Below, one piece after another: positions 18,360 through 26,613 of a DNA stretch of 34,989 nt. The stretch's first letter is position 1. Every line of letters starts with the position of its first letter. Under the pieces are notes generated by a model. That model searched no databases and was not told the DNA's origin. It saw nothing but the letters and a program-made list of their open reading frames with translations. The DNA lies in contig JALFYG010000216.1 of NCBI GenBank assembly GCA_022784805.1, positions 1-34,989 of the forward strand, read 5' to 3'. Made by a program: the position numbers and the translations under genes. This stretch comes from Spirochaetales bacterium (GTDB lineage: Bacteria; Spirochaetota; Spirochaetia; Sphaerochaetales; Sphaerochaetaceae).

Positions 18360-19559
18360 ATGAAGAATATTAAAAAAGCATTACTTATAGTTCTTATCCT
18401 CTTAGTGCAGGTTTCCCTGTATGCTGTATCATTCTCTTCCTCGATACTATCTGTATCCAGTGATGCCCACTTATTCTCCTGTGAGGGAAACGGAGGCTTC
18501 TTTGGAGGGTTCTTCCCATTGGAGGCTGAGTATAGATATAAGACAGCGCTTCCTGCAGTGTTGAAAGATAATGGTTTTTCTTTAAACCTCGATTTCAACT
18601 CAGGAATAAAAGAAAGACTCTTAAAGGTTAATCCAGAGACAGGAGAGGTTCTCTCTGAGGGAGAGAGAGCATCCTCATTGTATCAAATCCACTATGTTTA
18701 CTTTGATATTGATTTCTCCAAGGCAATAATCAGTGAGCCATATTTGGATGAAGATATTCTTTCTGTTCATCTCTCTATCTATGGTGACTATGAGAACGCT
18801 TATGAGAGTTTTACTTGGCTCGATAATCCAGTTAATACAGATGGAGTCTTCCTTAATTACTTACAAGGTACTCATTCTTTCGAAGACAAATACAGCTCTT
18901 ATAAGTATGTTCCTGAAGTAAAAGGAAAGAGAATGATGGCTCATACAGGATTCGGGCTCTCTGCTGTCTTTAATTGGAAAGAAGAGACAGAGATGACCAA
19001 AGATGGCTTATGGGGAAGCGCAGTAATCAAGTATATGCCATCTTGGATGCCATTCCATGATAATTTTGATTCCAACTACGTTGCTCTCTATCTTAACGCT
19101 GGAGCAGCCTTTACACTTTTAGAGATGAGCCAGATGTCATTTGGTCCTACAACAGGCTTAGATGCTCTCAGCGTCTATATAGAGACTGAGTTTGATGCAA
19201 TCGGAGCTTGGGGTAATGATATTCCTCAATATGCTGTGGAGAGAAGGGTATGGAACACAGATGTTCCTTCTTCCCATATCATTGTGGCTAACACTACGTC
19301 TCTGGTAATAAATGGCTTCCAGATAAAGAAGGATCTTTATCCAACTATCACCATCTTCAACGATATGGCGTTTGCCTTTGGCGGTGGAATAAATGGAACA
19401 GAAGGTGGAAACGGCTTTGTTGGAAGCATTGGCGCTAGATTAGACTTCAATATCTTCTCCATGTTCTCTCTCTATGGAGAAGTGGGATTTGTATATAAAG
19501 ATCTCTACAATAGAAATCCAGGACTACGTTATGCACTGGGCACAAAGGTGAGGGTGTGA
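18360..19559 (+). CDS. Exported protein, probable beta-barrel
   Basis: AGGAGAAG SD; signal MKNIKKALLIVLILLVQVSLYAVSF; glycine-rich strands FGGGINGTEGGNGFVGSIGARLDF. Confidence 0.55.
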   Translation: MKNIKKALLIVLILLVQVSLYAVSFSSSILSVSSDAHLFSCEGNGGFFGGFFPLEAEYRYKTALPAVLKDNGFSLNLDFNSGIKERLLKVNPETGEVLSEGERASSLYQIHYVYFDIDFSKAIISEPYLDEDILSVHLSIYGDYENAYESFTWLDNPVNTDGVFLNYLQGTHSFEDKYSSYKYVPEVKGKRMMAHTGFGLSAVFNWKEETEMTKDGLWGSAVIKYMPSWMPFHDNFDSNYVALYLNAGAAFTLLEMSQMSFGPTTGLDALSVYIETEFDAIGAWGNDIPQYAVERRVWNTDVPSSHIIVANTTSLVINGFQIKKDLYPTITIFNDMAFAFGGGINGTEGGNGFVGSIGARLDFNIFSMFSLYGEVGFVYKDLYNRNPGLRYALGTKVRV

Positions 19560-19560
19560 T

Positions 19561-20181
19561 ATGAAAAAAATAATTACTGTTATTCTTATACTTTCTATTT
19601 CTTTCTCAATCTTTGCTGCCAATAACGCTCAGAACTATGACACTATTTCCCTGTATCTTCACTCCACGATAGGAGTGGATGCCATTACAAACTCTCTTAC
19701 TATCCCTAAGAAGAGTAATAGTGCCAATAGAGAAGGTGTTATTCTCAAGGTAGGCATGGATGCCTATAAGAACGAGGATCTTGGATCCAAGTTTGGTGCT
19801 ACTGCTGGACTAACATTAGATGTTCCATTCAGAAGCGCTGACGCAGAGAATGGGTTATCTCTTGGAAGGAAGCCTTATATCGGGCTCTCTGGCGGTATTA
19901 TATTCCGCTCCCGCCCTTGGGATTATATAGATATATCGTTTGCTGCCAAAGGCGTGATCTCCACTTATGATTACGAAGCAATATCTCTTGGCTTGGCCCT
20001 TGAGCCAAGTGCAGATCTTTACTTCGATGATTATATCTACTTAAAGATATCTCTCTTGTACTCATCAGAGTTTGTGAAGTTCCCATTTAAGGGTGATTAC
20101 TTCATAGGAAGAAAAGATCTGCCATCTATGTTCTCTGTAACAGTGGGAGCAGGATACGCCTTTGGAGGTTACTCCAGATGA
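19561..20181 (+). CDS. Exported protein, probable beta-barrel
   Basis: Signal MKKIITVILILSISFSIFA; ends SVTVGAGYAFGGYSR; 1-nt gap from upstream gene. Confidence 0.55.
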   Translation: MKKIITVILILSISFSIFAANNAQNYDTISLYLHSTIGVDAITNSLTIPKKSNSANREGVILKVGMDAYKNEDLGSKFGATAGLTLDVPFRSADAENGLSLGRKPYIGLSGGIIFRSRPWDYIDISFAAKGVISTYDYEAISLGLALEPSADLYFDDYIYLKISLLYSSEFVKFPFKGDYFIGRKDLPSMFSVTVGAGYAFGGYSR

Positions 20182-20885
20182 AGAAGCGTGTTGTTGTTCT
20201 AGTGATAGTTATCTTCTCTATATTATCTCTTTCTGCTCGTCCTCAGTTCTTCTTTGGAGGAGGAGTAGAGTGGGGTAAGTTTTACTTGGGAGAGGAAGAG
20301 AAAGCTCTTCTTAACGGTAATTCTCGTTATAAATCAGATGCGACTGGCACCTCTTATATCTCAGGCTTTGTACCGACTATCGAAGCTACATTTATTCCTG
20401 TGGCTGATATAGGACTGGGAGTGACAGGATGCTTTGGATATGGCGGAGTTATGGGCTTTTATGATGGAGATACCCTCTACTCCTCTTCTGATAAATACTA
20501 CAGCCTCCTTACAGACAGCATCATAGATGCTTCCATAGGGCTGAGGTATATGACTGTCATGGCAAAGGAAAGATATCTATCTTTCAATGCCTATGCTCTT
20601 TATAACTTCAGACGCTATCATCTCTGTAATGGTGATGCCCTTGCTGAATATGGTAAGAAGGAAAAGGGTACTTATGATAACTTCAACCAGCACTCTATTT
20701 CTCTTGGAATAGGCTTGATGGAAAGATATGATGCCTACTATTTCAGAATTGACTTGGGAGCCGTGAAGCCATTAGATTTCTCTAATGGACTAGAAGGTTT
20801 AAAGAACAATGGCTGGAGAATGAGTATGAGTGCTACCTTCGGAGTAGTTTTTACTATTCTTAATGAAAATGAGTTTATGAGGTAA
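20178..20885 (+). CDS. Exported protein, probable beta-barrel
   Basis: ATGA overlap with previous gene; signal MKKRVVVLVIVIFSILSLSA; GLGVTGCFGYGGVMG strands. Confidence 0.55.
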   Translation: MKKRVVVLVIVIFSILSLSARPQFFFGGGVEWGKFYLGEEEKALLNGNSRYKSDATGTSYISGFVPTIEATFIPVADIGLGVTGCFGYGGVMGFYDGDTLYSSSDKYYSLLTDSIIDASIGLRYMTVMAKERYLSFNAYALYNFRRYHLCNGDALAEYGKKEKGTYDNFNQHSISLGIGLMERYDAYYFRIDLGAVKPLDFSNGLEGLKNNGWRMSMSATFGVVFTILNENEFMR

Positions 20886-20889
20886 GAAA

Positions 20890-21267
20890 GTGCTTGTCTT
20901 TGATGTACTTGATCAACTTGAAACATATACTTCTGTCATCCCTCATATGGATGATGTCATCTCTGTAATGGATCACTCCAAGCCATATGACGATGATATC
21001 GGGGAATATAAATGTAGAGAGAAGGGTGAGACATACTATAGAGTCTCAGCTCATCTCTCTAGTGAGAAAGGTTTCCCTGGAGAGACATTCCCTTCTCATA
21101 CTGTTCTTGAAATAGTATTGGAAGGAGAAGAGATGATATCACTAGATGGAGCTGTATTTAAGCTTTCTCCTGGAAGATTTCTTGCATACTCTGGTGACAG
21201 TGAGATAAAAAGAGGCGTTATGTGCTCAACTCCTGTGGCCTTTAAGACTGTAAGGTTTATTCTGTAG
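20890..21267 (+). CDS. YhcH/YjgK/YiaL-like (DUF386, EbgC-type cupin) protein
   Basis: GTG start; 'FPSHTVLEIVLEGEEMISLDGAVFKLSPGRFLAYSGDSEIKRGVMCSTPVAFKTVRFIL' resembles the family signature (H..l.yvleGeE.i...pg.F.i..p.d.H.p). Confidence 0.55.
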   Translation: MLVFDVLDQLETYTSVIPHMDDVISVMDHSKPYDDDIGEYKCREKGETYYRVSAHLSSEKGFPGETFPSHTVLEIVLEGEEMISLDGAVFKLSPGRFLAYSGDSEIKRGVMCSTPVAFKTVRFIL

Positions 21268-21307
21268 GTTTTCTATTCTTAATAGATAGATTGTTAATGA
21301 ATTCTGA

Positions 21308-21347
21308 TTGGACTCTATAGTATGACCTATGGAGTTCAATGCTTTTT
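21308..21347 (+). terminator. Rho-independent terminator downstream of the YhcH-like gene
   Basis: TTGGACTCTATAG / CTATGGAGTTCAA 13-bp stem with two G-T wobbles, 6-nt loop, then TGCTTTTT. Confidence 0.7.
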
Positions 21348-21471
21348 GTCTGCTAGCAAGAAATATTTCTACATTTGAATCTACTACTTAATAGATAGTC
21401 TTTTGACAACTTGTAAAGCAGACGTCTTATTCTTGGTAATATTTCTTCGTAAATATAATTGAATGTTGTAA

Positions 21472-21515
21472 ATTTGACGAAAAAATCGTCAAATACTTTA
21501 AAAATCCTGTATAAT
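21472..21515 (+). promoter_or_regulatory. Putative operator/promoter: 9-bp perfect palindrome ATTTGACGA-AAAAA-TCGTCAAAT plus -10 TATAAT
   Basis: Arms 21472-21480 and 21486-21494; TATAAT at 21510-21515; right arm overlaps the expected -35 region. Confidence 0.55.
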
Positions 21516-21601
21516 AGCTTATATTAAGAATAGTAATTAAGAGATTTGTCGTTTTATCGATTTATTATGTATATATCTTATATATATGTTTTGGAGGTTG
21601 C

Positions 21602-22951
21602 ATGATAACAAAATTCACTGTTGAGAATTTTAAGTCTTTTGATTCATCTGCTGAATTGAATTTGGTTTCGTCTTCAAAAATACGAGTTAAGCCTGACCAT
21701 CGTATTGCTGTTACAAAGAATATAAAGGTTTTAAAAAATGCTGTCATATATGGAGCAAATGCATCTGGAAAGAGCAATCTGATTGATGCTGTTTCATTCT
21801 TTGTGGACGTTGTCTACAATGGCCTGCCTATAGATCCGTCAAGGCTTTATTGCCGAAATAAAGATGGTAATGAAAACAGAGATAGTGTATTCGAAATTCA
21901 AATTGAGATAGAAGGTAAATTCTATGCCTATGGTTTTAGCACCATCCTAAATGAAAGAAAAATTACAGGTGAATGGTTGTATCAGCTTAATCTAAGCGGA
22001 AATGGAACTTGTATCTTTGAGAGAGAAATGGAAAAGAAACCCAAACTTGGAAAGGGAATAGATCTTTCTGTTGAAGAGAAGGGCAGGTTCGATACTTATT
22101 CTTCGGATTTTGAAAACAATACGACGTCACTGTTTCTCAGTGAAATGAATAGAGGTAAAAAGCTAAGTAATGGGTTTGATGCATTTAATACAATTTACAA
22201 GGCAATAACTGATGGTATTGTTATAATTACTCCTCATTCTAAATTTTTAAACTTCCAGCAATACCATAATATGGATTCTCTTCCAGATATCACCAACTTG
22301 ATTAAGACTTTCGATACTGGTGTAAGTGATATACGAATAAAAGAAATTGATGAGAATGAGCTTAAGAGAATGCTTCCTACTCAAGTACTGAAGTCAATTA
22401 ACGAAAAATTAGTTAGATTTAGAAAAGACTTCCCTTCGCTTCCAGCCAAGATATCAGGACGAGCAGATAAAGCTTTCTTTTGTGTTGAAATGAATTTGTC
22501 CGGAGGAATAAACGCTAAAACAATAAAAATGACACATGGTAATTCAATGTGTGATTTTTGTTTTGATGAAGAATCAGATGGAACAATCAGACTATTTGAC
22601 CTAATTGATATTCTTTTAAAGAAATCAGATGATACAGTGTTCTTTGTTGATGAGCTGGAAAGAAGTCTCCACCCTAAGATGACTGAGCATTTCTTACAGT
22701 TGTTTAATGAATTGCACTTTAAAGAAAAAGTTCAGTTAGTTTTCACAACACATGAATCAATGATTATGGATCAAGATATCTTTAGGAGAGATGAGATTTG
22801 GTTTGTTGAACGAGACAATGATAATAACAGCACTTTATATCCTTTAGACAGATTTAAAGAAAGGTATGATAAAAAACTCAGCAAGGCATATCTTGAAGGA
22901 AGATATGGAGCTGTTCCTGTTTTTAAAAAGTTTGCTTACGAGGAAGAATAA
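21602..22951 (+). CDS. AAA family (AAA_15/AAA_21-type, RloA/AbiLi-like) ATPase
   Basis: FTVENFKSFDSSAELNLVSS; Walker A VIYGANASGKSNLIDAV; signature-like region DEESDGTIRLFDLIDILL; Walker B DTVFFVDELERSLHPKMTEHFLQLF; QLVFTTHESMIMD; C-term YLEGRYGAVPVF. Confidence 0.85.
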   Translation: MITKFTVENFKSFDSSAELNLVSSSKIRVKPDHRIAVTKNIKVLKNAVIYGANASGKSNLIDAVSFFVDVVYNGLPIDPSRLYCRNKDGNENRDSVFEIQIEIEGKFYAYGFSTILNERKITGEWLYQLNLSGNGTCIFEREMEKKPKLGKGIDLSVEEKGRFDTYSSDFENNTTSLFLSEMNRGKKLSNGFDAFNTIYKAITDGIVIITPHSKFLNFQQYHNMDSLPDITNLIKTFDTGVSDIRIKEIDENELKRMLPTQVLKSINEKLVRFRKDFPSLPAKISGRADKAFFCVEMNLSGGINAKTIKMTHGNSMCDFCFDEESDGTIRLFDLIDILLKKSDDTVFFVDELERSLHPKMTEHFLQLFNELHFKEKVQLVFTTHESMIMDQDIFRRDEIWFVERDNDNNSTLYPLDRFKERYDKKLSKAYLEGRYGAVPVFKKFAYEEE

Positions 22952-23651
22952 TGTCCGGAATTAGATGCTATACAAATTGGAATAAACGTTCTGCTGATAT
23001 TAATCCAAAGATTGAGCCTTTTAGAAAGTATATTTTGTATGTGAAGGTCAGAATACAGAAAGATGGTATTTCACTAGATTGATAGATCTGAAAAAAGAAC
23101 TTGGTATTCATCCAATGATTGATGTTCAGTTGATGGAAAAACCAGAAGGAGAAGAAAAAAATTCTCATCCAAAGAGGTTAATCGATTTTGCTAATAGACT
23201 CAAAGCTGATTCTACTCTGAGATTTGATCATAAGCATGATAAAATCACCATTGTGTTTGATGTCGATGTATTCAAGAGAGGAAACAAAGGGGAGCAGTAT
23301 AAAAAACTGATAGAAGAGAAAGGCGAAAACATATTTGCTGTTACCAACCCAAGTTTTGAACTATTCTTGCTTTTGCATTATGAAGACGTATTTAAGAAAC
23401 ATATCAAACCTTATGAGAACGAAATAATAGCAAACAAAAAGAAATCAAAGAGGAGATTTATTGATAGGCATTTTTCTTCTATTAGTAAAATAAATCCTAA
23501 AGAAAACCCCAGGGTAGGTGATTTGGTGGAAAACATTCAAACAGCAATAAAAGAAGAATCAAATATAAATCAAAATATTGATCTCGCTTTGAATGCAATT
23601 ACCAGTAACGTAGGTAAAGTAATAAACGACATCATTTCAGAAACGGTCTGA
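22951..23651 (+). pseudogene. RloB-like (TOPRIM-related, AbiLii-like) protein gene interrupted by an apparent 1-nt frameshift near 23035-23042
   Basis: 22951 frame: MSGIRCYTNWNKRSADINPKIEPFRKYILYVKVRIQKDGISLD*; shifting by one base at TTGTATGTGAAGG gives ...RKYIL-Y-EGQNTERWYFTRLIDLKKELGIHP continuing into the 23079 ORF with NPSFELFLLLHYEDVFKKH, an RloB signature. Confidence 0.75.
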
Positions 23652-23681
23652 AATGGTATAGATTTGGAGTAAAGACATAAA

Positions 23682-24239
23682 ATGATATCGTTCATTTTCG
23701 ACGAGAAACAGGCAACTGAAGCGATGGTGTTCCTCCTAAGTTTAAATGGAGGCAATATGAGTTGCATGAAAGTCATAAAGATGCTTTATCTTGCTGATAG
23801 ATATTCAATGTCCAATGGACATGACTCAATAACGACTGACTCGTACATATCCTTGCCTGATGGACCTGCTCCATCCAATATACTTGATTGTATAAGATGG
23901 AACTCAGGAGTAGAGTGGAAGAAACACATAAGAACCAATGGGAATCTAGTCGAGATATCTTATCCAATAAAACACTACGAAAAGCTCTCTAGATATTACA
24001 TGGAAACATTGAGTAATGTGTATGAAAGATTCAAGGACTATAATCTAGAAGAACTAGAAAGCTGCTGTCGCAGCCTTGGCGAATGGAAGAATCCTCATGG
24101 TTCTTCGATGCCGATTTCAATCGAATCAATTATTGAGAACTCTGTGAGTAAAGATAAGAGAGCTGACGTCTTGGATGAACTTGAAGAGTGCTCTTTTGTG
24201 CAGCAATCAAATTTAAAGATTGAGATGCGAACCATCTAG
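23682..24239 (+). CDS. Panacea/SocA-like (DUF4065) domain protein, putative antitoxin or proteolytic adaptor
   Basis: NMSCMKVIKMLYLADRYSMSNGHDSITTDSYISLPDGPAPSNILD matches the general Panacea pattern (K..KLLYlaDr.s...g..i..d.y...p.GPvps..yd). Confidence 0.7.
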   Translation: MISFIFDEKQATEAMVFLLSLNGGNMSCMKVIKMLYLADRYSMSNGHDSITTDSYISLPDGPAPSNILDCIRWNSGVEWKKHIRTNGNLVEISYPIKHYEKLSRYYMETLSNVYERFKDYNLEELESCCRSLGEWKNPHGSSMPISIESIIENSVSKDKRADVLDELEECSFVQQSNLKIEMRTI

Positions 24240-24275
24240 AAAAGTGTCATGACTTTTTTATTGAACTACTAGCAT

Positions 24276-24315
24276 AAAAAATCCCGCCACAACCACAATT
24301 AGAGCGGGATTTCCA
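24276..24315 (+). terminator. Rho-independent terminator closing the ATPase-RloB-Panacea cluster
   Basis: AAAAAATCCCGC...GCGGGATTTCC stem-loop. Confidence 0.65.
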
Positions 24316-24435
24316 TTCTAACAGGTAACACCGTCTATCGACAGTGCCCTTATATGCTAAGCATAAATCCAATAACTTTCTCTATAAATACTTACCTTTG
24401 GCTTCGAGTATAATCTCTTTGTTTGGTGAGATACT

Positions 24436-24530
24436 TTGCATGTAAAACTGACTGTTGATATTTGCAGTCTTTTGATGCATCTGCTGAATTAAAATTGATT
24501 TCCTCATCAATGAGTTAAACCTAATCATCT
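24436..24530 (+). pseudogene. Truncated, degenerate copy of the 5' end of an AAA ATPase gene homologous to 21602
   Basis: TTGCATG..AAAACTGACTGTTGATATTTGC-AGTCTTTTGATGCATCTGCTGAATTAAAATTGATTTCCTCATC versus TTGCATGATAACAAAATTCACTGTTGAGAATTTTAAGTCTTTTGATTCATCTGCTGAATTGAATTTGGTTTCGTCTTC; about 37 of 43 identical in the core; one frame reads SFDASAELKLISSS. Confidence 0.75.
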
Positions 24531-24559
24531 CATTGATTACATTTTGGGTATGAAGATAT

Positions 24560-24587
24560 AAAAATGACGGCATATTTCAGCCGTCAT
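24560..24587 (-). terminator. Rho-independent terminator for the minus-strand gene 24606-25919
   Basis: ATGACGGC-ATATTTCA-GCCGTCAT with A-run on the plus strand (T-run on the minus strand). Confidence 0.65.
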
Positions 24588-24605
24588 AAGTCAGTGTGTT
24601 TATGT

Positions 24606-25919
24606 TTAAAGAATATCGTGTAGAGCAATATCGTAGACGATAATAGAGTTAGGCTCTATGCCATCGATGTTTCTGTCCTCATATAGCATCTCTGGTGGAA
24701 TCCAGGCTCTACCTGCTTGTCCAACACGAAGAGCAACGATAGATGATTGCAGTGCAGTATCTATTTCCATTAGTCTCAGTTCTGCGTAGTAATCAGCATC
24801 AATGATCTCAAGGTCTTCTGTGTCATAGTCCATTACATACATATTGTAATCGACTAAGACAGTATCATACTGAGTAGGGTGATCTCCCAGTGTTTCGTCT
24901 TCATCAAGTATTTCTATCTGGATACCATTGTCGAGGACAGTAATCTCATCTCTTAATGCATTCTTATCTAAGAAGACCTTTGCCCTGTCTGAATTGGTTT
25001 CTCCCTTCTCTTCGATCTCTTTTAAGTATTGCTCGTTAAGGTATGTGATATAAGCATTAATGGCTTTCTCTTCCTCTGTCTTATCGAAGAGACGCTCTGA
25101 GTTTAAGAGGGAGTCCAAGGCACCAAGGATAAATGGCTCTGCCATTATATCTACTTCGCCATCAATAAGCTCTCTTGTGATGGAGAATGTATAAGCGTAG
25201 CTGAATGATTCTTCCAAGTTAGAAGGCTTCTCAAGAGACAAGAGCTCTGTGATGTTCTCTGGCCTCTCTCCTGGAAGGAATGTCTTTCCTTCGTAATAAT
25301 ACTCAAGAACAAACTTATCTATTGTGGTCTGGATCTCACGGGTAGCGATCAGCTCTGGTACAGCACCCTTTGATGCGTCGATTACTGCTCTTGCAAAGTA
25401 TTTGGCATTAAGAGAGATGTTCTCACTCTTAATGTCATCCATGGTCTTTAAACCATAGGCATAATTGAATGCAGAGATTATGTCTGAAGTATCAACAGGG
25501 GAGAACTCGACGACCTGAGGAGTAGTTTCCTCTTTTACTTCTTCGATTACTTCTATTTCTTCCTTTGTTTCATCTGGTTCAACTGTCTTTTCTTCTTCTT
25601 TGACTTCTGGTGCTACAGTCTCTTCAAGAGGAGAAGGAGTCTCTGGTGTCTCTTCTGGCTTAGAGACTTCTGGAGTCTCTTCCTTGATCTCTTCAATAAT
25701 CACTTCTTTCTCAATGACAGTTGGTTCTGGCTCTTCCGTAATTACTTTTTCTGTTGATGAATCAAAAGGAATGACAACTTCTACGCCCAAGCCTGGTGTA
25801 GTGCCAATAAGAGTTATCTCACCCCCGATTTCAGCTCTTGGAGCTTCTTTTCCTGTGGCACAGGAAAAGAGAAGGAGAGTAAGCGTAATGGATAATAGTA
25901 TTAACAGAGATTTCTTCAT
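24606..25919 (-). CDS. Lipoprotein with Glu/Pro-rich linker, FKBP N-terminal-like region and a degenerate FKBP-like C-terminal domain
   Basis: MKKSLLILLSITLTLLLFSC lipobox; EEPEPTVIEKEVIIEEIKEETPEV... linker; ISAFNYAYGLKTMDDIKSENISLNAKYFARAVIDA (FkpA/Mip N-term-like); VALRVGQAGRAWIPPEMLYEDRNIDGIEPNSIIVYDIALHDI. Confidence 0.65.
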   Translation of the reverse strand: MKKSLLILLSITLTLLLFSCATGKEAPRAEIGGEITLIGTTPGLGVEVVIPFDSSTEKVITEEPEPTVIEKEVIIEEIKEETPEVSKPEETPETPSPLEETVAPEVKEEEKTVEPDETKEEIEVIEEVKEETTPQVVEFSPVDTSDIISAFNYAYGLKTMDDIKSENISLNAKYFARAVIDASKGAVPELIATREIQTTIDKFVLEYYYEGKTFLPGERPENITELLSLEKPSNLEESFSYAYTFSITRELIDGEVDIMAEPFILGALDSLLNSERLFDKTEEEKAINAYITYLNEQYLKEIEEKGETNSDRAKVFLDKNALRDEITVLDNGIQIEILDEDETLGDHPTQYDTVLVDYNMYVMDYDTEDLEIIDADYYAELRLMEIDTALQSSIVALRVGQAGRAWIPPEMLYEDRNIDGIEPNSIIVYDIALHDIL

Positions 25920-26016
25920 CGTATCCCTCCGATATAATAAACAAATTTCCTAATACAAAGGTAACAACTGGAAGTGTGAATTAAGTGAAGATGTAAGATA
26001 GATTAAGAAAAGAAAA

Positions 26017-26040
26017 GGGGATAGGTTTCAGCCTATCCCG
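26017..26040 (-). terminator. Rho-independent terminator for mscL
   Basis: GGGATAGG-TTTCAG-CCTATCCC, A-rich on the plus-strand left side. Confidence 0.65.
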
Positions 26041-26048
26041 CATAATCC

Positions 26049-26513
26049 TCATTTGTTCTGGAGAGCGTCTCTGATTTCTCTCAAGAGAGCGATGTCTTCA
26101 GGAACTGGAACTGGCTTCTTAGCCTCTTCCTCAGCCTTGGCTTTTGCTTCAGCTTCAGCCTTAGCCTTAGCTTCTGCTTCTTTCTTTTCTTTGAATCTAT
26201 TTGTTGAACGAATGATTACAAAGAGAACGAAAGCTGTGATAAGGAACTGAATGATGTTCTGAATGAGAGCGCCATACCTGATAGCAACTTCACTTGCTGT
26301 ATCAGTAGCAGGCTTGAGAATGATTCTAAGCTCTTGAAAGTCGATAGATCCGATCAAGAGACCAATAATAGGATTAAAGATGTCTTTTACAACGGACTGT
26401 ACGATAGATGTGAAAGCAGCGCCTACAATCATACCTACAGCCATATCCAAGACATTACCACGCATGATGAATTTCTTGAATTCAGCCATGAAACCAGTTT
26501 TCTTTTCTGCCAT
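26049..26513 (-). CDS. mscL: Large-conductance mechanosensitive channel
   Basis: FKKFIMRGNVLDMAVGMIVGAAFTSIVQSVVKDIFNPIIGLL...FLITAFVLFVIIRSTNRFKEKKEAE. Confidence 0.95.
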   Translation of the reverse strand: MAEKKTGFMAEFKKFIMRGNVLDMAVGMIVGAAFTSIVQSVVKDIFNPIIGLLIGSIDFQELRIILKPATDTASEVAIRYGALIQNIIQFLITAFVLFVIIRSTNRFKEKKEAEAKAKAEAEAKAKAEEEAKKPVPVPEDIALLREIRDALQNK

Positions 26514-26572
26514 TTTCTAAACTTCCTTTATTGCATAGGAGTATAGCAGAAAAGAGGGGGAGATAAATAGAA

Positions 26573-26605
26573 TTGGGGGACATTTTGTCCCCCAAAAGAA
26601 AGAGT
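26573..26605 (-). terminator. Rho-independent terminator for the FKBP gene
   Basis: TTGGGGGACA-TTT-TGTCCCCCAA perfect 10-bp stem. Confidence 0.7.
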
Positions 26606-26613
26606 TTTCTCTT

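Noticed and set aside
26100-26200. Ala/Lys/Glu repeat in the mscL C-terminus as a DNA repeat element
   Set aside because: Explained by the known low-complexity helical tail of MscL-type proteins
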